From Mesorhizobium amorphae (GTDB lineage: Bacteria > Pseudomonadota > Alphaproteobacteria > Rhizobiales > Rhizobiaceae), in NCBI GenBank assembly GCA_003240775.1, contig QFNI01000111.1, positions 1 to 7,287 on the forward strand: a stretch of 7,287 bases of DNA. The letters run 5' to 3'. Of this stretch, positions 1 through 4,337 are shown piece after piece (position 1 is the first letter of the stretch; every line of letters starts with the position of its first letter). The notes below the pieces were generated by a model that was not told the DNA's origin, made no database searches, and saw only the letters and a list, made by a program, of their open reading frames with translations. The position numbers and the translations under genes were made by a program.

Positions 1-2
1 GG

Positions 3-335
3 GCGGACTTCGCCCTGCGCCGGCCGGACGGGGCGGTGATCACCACCTGCCTGAGGAGATACCCGGGCCGGGTGGCGATCCGCGGCGCGCTGATCAACGG
101 CGTCTACGAGCCGGATGGGGACACCCGCCGCGCGCTCGCCGACCTCGCCGAGTCGGCGAGCCGGCTGATCATGGTCGACGACGCGGAAGCCGCCGACGAC
201 GCCGCCGCCGCGGACCGGATCGTGCAGGTGATGATCTGCCGGGAGGACGGCGTCACCCCGGTCCTCACGGGATCCTCGGTCCTCCGGATCGGCGCGGTCG
301 CCGCCTGGACGATGACGCGGATCATCACGGGCTGA
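3..335 (+). CDS. Unrecognised protein, 3' end only (5' end outside window)
   Basis: The reading frame is open from the first bases of the window to a TGA at 333-335. It encodes about 110 residues beginning ADFALRRPDG and ending WTMTRIITG. A GTG at 36 could serve as a start, but the codons before it look equally protein-like and no convincing ribosome binding site precedes it, so the gene probably begins upstream of the window. The product has an acidic, alanine-rich middle (around VDDAEAADDAAAADR) and a more hydrophobic end, with no motif I recognise. It is the only plus-strand gene at this end and converges with the gene ending at 364, leaving 28 bases between the stop codons. I assign no function. 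Codon use matches its neighbours, which supports it being real coding sequence. Confidence 0.6.
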   Translation, partial: ADFALRRPDGAVITTCLRRYPGRVAIRGALINGVYEPDGDTRRALADLAESASRLIMVDDAEAADDAAAADRIVQVMICREDGVTPVLTGSSVLRIGAVAAWTMTRIITG

Positions 336-363
336 TCCCGGCGCGGCCCGCGGCGGCTTCCGC

Positions 364-978
364 TCAGGGCCCCGGGGCGTCCCCGGGCGGCGCGGCGTCC
401 CGCTCCTTGCGGGCCTCGATCTCCCCGCGCAGGGCGAGGGCCATGTCCTGACAGGCGTCGATCACCGCGACCCGGTCATCGTTCCCGGCCCAGTTCTCGC
501 CCGGCAACCCGAACGCCTCCCTGAGAACGATCCGGGCCTGCTCCGACAGGCTGAGGCAGCCGCGCGTGACGTCCTCGATGTCACCGGCGCTCGTGACGCC
601 GCTCATCCGGGCCCCCGCCTCGACGAGGCGGCGGGCCGCGTCCGCGTGCGTCAGGCCTTCCGGCAGATCGGACGGAAGGAACATGGTCGCCAGGTTGCGC
701 TCGACGTATCTCTCGACCGCCTCGAGCGCCTTCGCCGGGCCGAGACGGGCCAGGTCCGCGCGCATCCGCGCCGGGTCCGCGGCCGGCTCCGAGGCGGCCA
801 TCACCGCGGCCGTGGTCATCGTTCCCCGAAGCTCGACGATGGCGCTTTCCAGCAGATCCGCCTGGAGCCCGTGCGTGGACGGAAGCGCGGCGATCCGCTC
901 CAGCCTGAGGAGATCGTTTCGCATGATGTTCGCCAGCGATTCGCGAACCGTGAACCTTCCGGCGCGGCCGATCATCAT
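364..978 (-). CDS. Unrecognised, probably helical 204-aa protein
   Basis: The 204-residue product starts MMIGRAGRFT and ends DAAPPGDAPGP. The start at 978 is set by a strong purine-rich ribosome binding site, GGGGGAGG (985-992 on the plus strand), six bases before the first ATG; a second ATG follows immediately. The sequence is rich in Ala, Leu, Arg and Glu and reads as a mostly helical soluble protein. There is no signal peptide, membrane segment, cysteine motif or catalytic signature that I recognise. The last 20 or so residues are charged and then Pro/Gly-rich, likely a flexible tail. The overlapping frames on the other strand are arginine-rich and look like shadows. The leader carries the word GCATGGTGAC, shared in near-identical form with two other minus-strand genes here. 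Function unknown. Confidence 0.75.
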   Translation of the reverse strand: MMIGRAGRFTVRESLANIMRNDLLRLERIAALPSTHGLQADLLESAIVELRGTMTTAAVMAASEPAADPARMRADLARLGPAKALEAVERYVERNLATMFLPSDLPEGLTHADAARRLVEAGARMSGVTSAGDIEDVTRGCLSLSEQARIVLREAFGLPGENWAGNDDRVAVIDACQDMALALRGEIEARKERDAAPPGDAPGP

Positions 979-984
979 GACGAG

Positions 985-1018
985 CCTCCCCCTTTTCTGA
1001 TGTCAGGCGTCACCATGC
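985..1018 (-). promoter_or_regulatory. Leader of the 204-aa gene: ribosome binding site plus shared word GCATGGTGAC
   Basis: Read on the minus strand, GCATGGTGAC begins at 1018, and 24 bases after its first base comes AAGGGGGAGG, the ribosome binding site. The same word with one or two substitutions stands at 3305-3314 and 6333-6342, at 20 and 24 bases from the respective ribosome binding sites. A weak -10-like TATCTT lies just upstream, near 1031-1036. The role (operator, start-site element or chance) is inference. Confidence 0.35.
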
Positions 1019-1040
1019 GGAAGCCGCGGGAAGATAGCAA

Positions 1041-1056
1041 GACCCCGCAGCGGGTC
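1041..1056 (-). terminator. Possible weak intrinsic terminator after the membrane-protein gene
   Basis: A 5-bp GACCC/GGGTC stem with a 6-base loop lies four bases beyond the stop codon at 1060. On the minus strand it is followed by TTGCTATCTT, a partly T-rich run. The stem is short, so the call is weak. Confidence 0.3.
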
Positions 1057-1059
1057 GGA

Positions 1060-1428
1060 TCAGGTCACGCGGACGCGGCCGAGACGGGCCGAGACGGTCC
1101 GGATGACCGCGCAGATGATCGCGCCGAGAAGGATCGAGGCGAGAAGGCCATCCGCGGGCACGCTCGGAACGGAAGGTCCACGCAAGAATCCGAGCGCCAG
1201 CGTTCCGAGCATCACGAAGGTGAGGGACCAGCACGCGAGCGCCAGGGTGCCGATGAAAACGTCGACGACGATCACGACGAACACGTCGCCCGCGGTGTCG
1301 AAAGACCTTCGCGCAAGGTCCTGACGGACCTCTTCCCGCGTCACCCCCAGGAGAGGGGCGACCAGCGCGTGAACGACGTCGGCGAAAGCGACGAGCGCGC
1401 CGTCACGACTGATGGTGAGATCTTTCAC
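1060..1428 (-). CDS. Small hypothetical membrane protein (122 aa)
   Basis: The 122-residue product begins with a GTG at 1428, preceded by AAAAGGGGAC with the G-run about five bases from the start. The N-terminal 45 residues are mixed, including an amphipathic stretch around 11-28 and a charged segment, VTREEVRQDLARR, at 29-41. A 34-residue hydrophobic block at about 49-82 (VFVVIVVDVFIG onward) is long enough for two closely spaced membrane passes. A further hydrophobic helix lies at about 95-109, followed by a basic tail (RTVSARLGRVR). An aspartate at 56 sits inside the hydrophobic block. No signal peptide cleavage motif or family signature is recognised. It lies head to head with the 216-aa gene, with an inverted-repeat promoter region between them. 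An inner-membrane location is inferred from hydrophobicity; it might be a phage-encoded membrane or lysis accessory protein, but nothing proves this. Confidence 0.7.
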   Translation of the reverse strand: MKDLTISRDGALVAFADVVHALVAPLLGVTREEVRQDLARRSFDTAGDVFVVIVVDVFIGTLALACWSLTFVMLGTLALGFLRGPSVPSVPADGLLASILLGAIICAVIRTVSARLGRVRVT

Positions 1429-1459
1429 GTCCGTCCCCTTTTCCGACCGGATCTTTCCT

Positions 1460-1491
1460 TCGGAAACATGTTATACGGTTCATGTTTCCGA
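1460..1491. promoter_or_regulatory. Perfect 11-bp inverted repeat (operator candidate) between divergent genes
   Basis: The left arm TCGGAAACATG (1460-1470) and right arm CATGTTTCCGA (1481-1491) are exact reverse complements, separated by 10 bp. Arm centres are 21 bp apart, about two helical turns, which suits a dimeric or paired DNA-binding protein. The element sits between the membrane-protein gene and the 216-aa gene, and encloses the proposed minus-strand -10. No repressor gene is adjacent in this window. Confidence 0.6.
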
Positions 1492-1497
1492 GTAAAG
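1470..1497 (-). promoter_or_regulatory. Sigma-70-type promoter for the membrane-protein gene
   Basis: On the minus strand, CTTTAC (1492-1497; compare the proteobacterial CTTGAC) and TATAAC (1470-1475; compare TATAAT) are separated by 16 bp. Transcription would begin near 1463, giving a leader of about 35 nt before the GTG at 1428. The -10 overlaps the left arm and spacer of the inverted repeat, so a protein bound there would block it. Assigned by eye. Confidence 0.5.
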
Positions 1498-1586
1498 GGC
1501 CACCCTCCGGCGCGGCGGCCTTCCCGTCGTCGGGTGATCGTGATACGATGGCGGCGAGCCGGAACCCCTCCGGACCGAGGTCCGAC

Positions 1587-2237
1587 ATGCCTGAGACCTG
1601 CGCGCTCTGCGACGGATGCCCCTTCGAGACGCCGGCTGACCGGACGATCCCGGAGTTTCACGAGATCCACGTCACCGTCGGCACCGGCGACGTCGGAAGG
1701 TTCGTCTCGGTCTGCGAGGCGAACGCGATCAAGCCCGTCGTCATCGCCTTCCAGTCGAGCCTGCGGGCGGGCGAGGCGACGCACGTCATGACCTCGCAGC
1801 GGGTCCGCGGCGATCGCCGCGCCGCCATGACCGAGGCGCGCAGGATCCTCGACGTGATGCGGGAGGCCGGACTCCCGGCGGCGCGGCTGAAGATCGAGAC
1901 CAGCCTCGGCCCGGAGCCCGCCGACGTCGGCTATTTCGAGTCCCACCTGGCCTTCCGGATCGCCCGCGGTGACGAGCCCCGGCTGCGCGCCGCCGCCGCG
2001 GAGATCGGCGGGGTCCGCATGTCGCGCAACGCCTTCCGGCGCGAGGGGGAGACGATCACCATGATGGTGACGCTGCGCGATCACGGACGCGACCCCGCCG
2101 CGTTCCGGAGCCGGCTCGCCGAGGTTCGGGCCGGGTTCTCCGGCCGCGGCTTCGGGGCCGAGCGGGAGATCGTCGAGTGGTGCTGGCTCGACGAGAACCC
2201 AGGCATGGATGACGAGTGGGCGTTCGCCGCCGCCTGA
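1587..2237 (+). CDS. Uncharacterised 216-aa protein with internal duplication and N-terminal CxxCxxC
   Basis: I place the start at the ATG at 1587 because GAGG (1577-1580) lies six bases before it. The frame stays open to an ATG at 1482, but that codon is inside the inverted repeat and its extra residues are low-complexity. Residues 5-11 form CALCDGC. Two halves look related: residues 24-31 (FHEIHVTV) match 117-123 (FESHLAF), and 58-76 (SLRAGEATHVMTSQRVRGD) match 149-169 (AFRREGETITMMVTLRDHG and following). A helical linker with the segment LPAARLKIE (96-104) joins them. I recall uncharacterised bacterial proteins with similar HVTV, RLKIE and MSRN segments, but cannot name the family. The layout suggests a duplicated alpha/beta fold. 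No catalytic role can be assigned. The gene converges with the ParB-like gene, with nine bases between the stop codons. Confidence 0.75.
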   Translation: MPETCALCDGCPFETPADRTIPEFHEIHVTVGTGDVGRFVSVCEANAIKPVVIAFQSSLRAGEATHVMTSQRVRGDRRAAMTEARRILDVMREAGLPAARLKIETSLGPEPADVGYFESHLAFRIARGDEPRLRAAAAEIGGVRMSRNAFRREGETITMMVTLRDHGRDPAAFRSRLAEVRAGFSGRGFGAEREIVEWCWLDENPGMDDEWAFAAA

Positions 2238-2251
2238 GGCGCGCCCTCAGG
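2233..2251. terminator. Hairpin spanning both stop codons of convergent genes
   Basis: CCTGAGG (2233-2239) and CCTCAGG (2245-2251) pair as a 7-bp stem with a 5-base loop. The plus-strand TGA (2235-2237) and the minus-strand TGA (2247-2249) occupy equivalent positions in opposite arms. There is no T-run on either side, so an intrinsic bidirectional terminator is possible but not demonstrated. Confidence 0.35.
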
Positions 2252-2621
2252 GGCCCGGCTCGTCGTCGACTTCTCCCCGCTCCTCCGGGACCCGCTCGAG
2301 TTCGGCGAACCGCCCGATCTGGGCGCCGAAGAGCAGCACCGGGACCTCGGCGATCCCCAGCCCGATCGCGGCGTTCGCCCGGTGCCTGCCGTCCTCCTTC
2401 CCGTCGTCGAAGATGACCAGCGGGTCGAGGACGCCTCCGGAGAGGATGTGCGCCGTCAGGTCGTCGACGTTCTCGCGGCTGAGATCGTCCATGACCAGGG
2501 GCCTGACGGAGGCCAGGAACCGCTCAGGCGGCATCATCACCATGACCCCGCCGGCCTCGGCGTAGTTCGCCTGCCCATACCACTCGGAACGGTCGGCGCG
2601 CGGGTAGGCGGGGGCGCTCAT
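2247..2621 (-). CDS. Single-domain ParB-like (ParB/sulfiredoxin fold) protein
   Basis: The 124-residue product has the segment LDPLVIFDDGKEDGRHRANAAIGLGIAEVPVLLF at about 65-98 (LDPLVI, then GRHRAN at 78-83, then VPV at 93-95). This is the pattern of ParB/Srx-fold domains, in which the G-x-H-R segment helps bind nucleotide or phosphate. There is no helix-turn-helix or dimerisation domain, so it is not a full plasmid-partition ParB. Short stand-alone ParB-like proteins are common in phages and plasmids, and some act as nucleases or NTP-binding modifiers; which applies here is unknown. Its ATG shares the ATGA overlap at 2618-2621 with the upstream C39-like gene. It lacks a clear ribosome binding site of its own, so translation is probably coupled. 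The C-terminus is acidic (ELERVPEERGEVDDEPGP). Confidence 0.75.
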   Translation of the reverse strand: MSAPAYPRADRSEWYGQANYAEAGGVMVMMPPERFLASVRPLVMDDLSRENVDDLTAHILSGGVLDPLVIFDDGKEDGRHRANAAIGLGIAEVPVLLFGAQIGRFAELERVPEERGEVDDEPGP

Positions 2622-3283
2622 GATCCGGCCGCCGGGGAGGCGAGCGCGAAGAGTTCGGATTCCGAGGTGACCCGGAGGCCGCCGAAAACGGTGTCGCCGA
2701 GCCAGGGCGCGAGGCTAGTCCGCCACTCCTCGTCGCTCATCCAGCCCCCGAACCGGATCGCGTTGACGTCGAAGACCTCCTCCCCGCCGCTCTCGGCCGG
2801 CCGGCGCATGACCCAGTGGCTGCGCCGCAGCCGGTCGAGGACGCTCCCGTCACCGTAAACGACCCGGACCAGGGCCGGGCCCGCGGGGCGGGCGGCGGCG
2901 CCGTCGAGGGTCCAGACCCAGCGGAACCTCAGCCCGAGCCCCGCGAGGCCGAGCGCCATCATCGTCTCGGTCGTGTGGCCGCGGCGCGCAAACCCCGGGA
3001 TCGCCGCGACGGCGCGCTCCGGGGTGACGCCGGCGGCGGCCGCGAGCGCGCCCGGTCCGCAGTTGAAGCCGGAACGCTCCCGCTCCCGCTCCGCCTCCGC
3101 GAGACCGAACGCGAGCGGCGAGACGCGGGGCGCCGGCCTCGCCGGGACGCCGGGCAGGCCGTTCTCCCCCAGCTCCCGCATCACCGCCGAGAGGAGCGGC
3201 GACGGGCCGCGCGGACCGGGGACGAGCCGCCGGTCGTGCGGGGAGAGGAGCAGGTCCGAGATCAGAAGCTGGACGTCGTTCAT
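2618..3283 (-). CDS. Phage-type papain-fold (C39-like) cysteine-protease-like protein
   Basis: Starting at 3283 the product has 221 residues (MNDVQLLISDLL onward). The segment FNCGPGALAAAAGV (about 73-86) supplies a candidate nucleophile Cys75. RRSHWVMRR gives His156 and EEVFDVNA gives Asp172, in the Cys-His-Asp order of papain-fold and C39-like peptidases. The following GGWMSDEEWRTSLAPWL matches the C-terminal pattern I recall from a phage-associated family whose members read FNCGP, HWV and FDINA, then a W-rich stretch. I chose 3283 because AAAGG lies seven bases before it; the ATG at 3298 is inside a palindrome and has no ribosome binding site. The target is unknown: it could be a protease or an inactive fold relative. 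It overlaps the ParB-like gene by four bases. The first 65 residues are Pro- and Arg-rich. Confidence 0.75.
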   Translation of the reverse strand: MNDVQLLISDLLLSPHDRRLVPGPRGPSPLLSAVMRELGENGLPGVPARPAPRVSPLAFGLAEAERERERSGFNCGPGALAAAAGVTPERAVAAIPGFARRGHTTETMMALGLAGLGLRFRWVWTLDGAAARPAGPALVRVVYGDGSVLDRLRRSHWVMRRPAESGGEEVFDVNAIRFGGWMSDEEWRTSLAPWLGDTVFGGLRVTSESELFALASPAAGS

Positions 3284-3290
3284 CGGCTGA

Positions 3291-3314
3291 CCTTTCATGA
3301 TGAGGTCATCATGC
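3291..3314 (-). promoter_or_regulatory. Leader of the C39-like gene: 8-bp palindrome overlapping the shared word GCATGATGAC
   Basis: CATGATGA (3296-3303) and TCATCATG (3306-3313) are perfect reverse complements around a 2-base centre. On the minus strand GCATGATGAC (3305-3314) is the shared leader word, and AAAGG (3291-3295) follows as the ribosome binding site for the ATG at 3283. The dyad may be an operator; this is inference. Confidence 0.4.
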
Positions 3315-3358
3315 CTGAACGGGGACGCCGTGTCGAGACGGGGACGAGCGCGGGGAAT

Positions 3359-3383
3359 GGACGGCGCCCCGAGGGCGCCGTCC
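3359..3383 (-). terminator. Strong GC-rich hairpin after the RTX hydrolase gene
   Basis: An 11-bp perfect stem, GGACGGCGCCC (3359-3369) with GGGCGCCGTCC (3373-3383), has a 3-base loop and begins 23 bases beyond the stop codon of the RTX gene. The minus-strand sequence after it (ATTCCCC) has no real T-run. It fits a GC-rich terminator or an RNA 3'-end stabiliser. It separates the RTX gene from the C39-like gene. Confidence 0.55.
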
Positions 3384-3406
3384 CGCTTCCCGCTATCCGC
3401 CGCCGG

Positions 3407-4177
3407 TCAGAAGACGAAGTCGCGATCGGTGATCTGCGACAGCAGGAGGTCGCCGGTCGCCGAGGCGAGCCGGATCACGCCGCTGCCGTAATCGTCCGCG
3501 TATTCCACGCGAACCTCCTTGTCCCCGTCGGCGCCAGTGATCTGGATGAGGGTCAGGTCGTCGATCCCGTCGACGCCGGCCTGCATGAACTGGACGCGGT
3601 CGACGCCGTCCTGGAAGTCCCGGATGTCGGTGTATCCGGAGGAGCCGCCGAACTGGAACACGTCGGCGCCGGCGCCGCCGTATGCCACGTCGACGCCGTT
3701 GCCGCCGTAGGAGGACGCGGCCTTCGTCCCGAACGCGAGCCGGTCGTTGCCGCCGCCGCCGTAAAGCGTGTCGTTGCCGCCGCCGCCGACGAGGAGGTCG
3801 GCGGCGTTGTCGTCAGCGGCCGCGCCGGTCGACGACATGCCGTATCCGTAAAGGACGTCGTTCCCGGCGCCGCCGAACACCTTGTCGGCGCCGGCGCCGC
3901 CCTGCAGGGCGTCGTGGCCGTCCTCGCCCGAGACGACGTCGTTGCCGGCCCCGCCCAGCAAGGTGTCGTTGTCGGACCCGCCGCGCATGTCGTCGGCGCC
4001 GCTCTCGCCGGACATCCAGTCGTTTCCGGCCTCCCCGTAAAGAAGATCGGCCCCCTCGCCCCCGTAGAGGACGTCACGGCCGTCATTGCCGTTCATCGTG
4101 TCGTTCCCGGCGCCCGAGACCATCCGGTCGTCGCCGGCGCCGCCGAGCTTCAGGTCGTTCCCGTTCCCGCCGTTGAG
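3407..4177 (-). CDS. C-terminal part of the RTX hydrolase: calcium-binding repeats and type I secretion domain (frame-shifted from N-terminal part)
   Basis: From 4177 this frame encodes 256 residues, beginning LNGGNGNDLKLGGAGDD. It continues a run of RTX nonapeptides (pattern GGxGxDxLx) to about residue 176. Each repeat pair would bind Ca2+ and fold as a beta-roll outside the cell. The last 80 residues (ADVFQF, then DIRDFQDGVDRVQF, ending SQITDRDFVF) match the C-terminal domain of serralysin/RTX proteins that is read by ABC-type type I secretion systems. A TGA (4178-4180) lies just before the first codon and there is no ribosome binding site, so this is not an independent gene. The ATG at 4123 is an internal RTX methionine. 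It takes over exactly where the N-terminal frame stops looking like RTX, so I read the two as one gene, broken or misread at 4174-4180. No transporter gene is in the window. Confidence 0.85.
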   Translation of the reverse strand, partial: LNGGNGNDLKLGGAGDDRMVSGAGNDTMNGNDGRDVLYGGEGADLLYGEAGNDWMSGESGADDMRGGSDNDTLLGGAGNDVVSGEDGHDALQGGAGADKVFGGAGNDVLYGYGMSSTGAAADDNAADLLVGGGGNDTLYGGGGNDRLAFGTKAASSYGGNGVDVAYGGAGADVFQFGGSSGYTDIRDFQDGVDRVQFMQAGVDGIDDLTLIQITGADGDKEVRVEYADDYGSGVIRLASATGDLLLSQITDRDFVF

Positions 4178-4337
4178 TCAGGACGTCGTTCCCGTCACCG
4201 CCGTTCAGCGAATCATGCCCGGCCTCGCCGATCAGGGAGTCGTCCCCCAGCGAGCCGACGAGGCTGTCGTCCCCGTTCCCGCCGCTGAAGGTGTCGTCAC
4301 CGGAGCCCCCGAAGACGGTGTCGTTCCCGTCAAGGGA
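3650..4337 (-). repeat. RTX (hemolysin-type calcium-binding) nonapeptide repeat array
   Basis: Around 20 copies of a 9-residue (27-bp) unit of the GGxGxDxLx type run through the end of the N-terminal frame and on into the C-terminal frame. Most are intact; one insert of about 15 residues (GMSSTGAAADDNAAD region, around 3790-3840) interrupts the period. The DNA repetition makes this stretch prone to slippage and to assembly error. Confidence 0.85.

Noticed and set aside
646..1791. Plus-strand open frame (381 aa) across the 204-aa and membrane-protein genes
   Set aside because: It is strongly Arg/Asp/His-rich, typical of a wrong frame in GC-rich DNA, and it runs through the inverted-repeat promoter and into the 216-aa gene in another frame.
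2247..2621. Full plasmid-partition ParB
   Set aside because: At 124 aa there is no room for the helix-turn-helix and dimerisation domains, and no ParA gene is adjacent.
4083..4178. Arginine-rich C-terminal tail of the hydrolase frame as a real domain (for example nucleic-acid binding)
   Set aside because: The other frame over the same bases gives perfect RTX repeats, so the tail is an out-of-frame reading after the 4174-4180 frame change.
4174..4184. Programmed ribosomal frameshift joining the two RTX frames
   Set aside because: No slippery heptamer or run is present at the junction, and the needed jump matches a simple 4-base insertion relative to the repeat unit. It cannot be fully excluded.
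2816..4288. Long plus-strand open frame (490 aa) antisense to the C39-like and RTX genes
   Set aside because: It crosses two well-supported minus-strand genes and the terminator hairpin, has Val/Ala/Arg/Gly-biased composition expected from the complement of GC-rich RTX DNA, and shows no domain.
3650..4337. CRISPR-like array from regular 27-bp spacing
   Set aside because: The periodicity is that of RTX nonapeptide codons. The units are degenerate, adjacent and coding, with no conserved repeat/variable spacer alternation.
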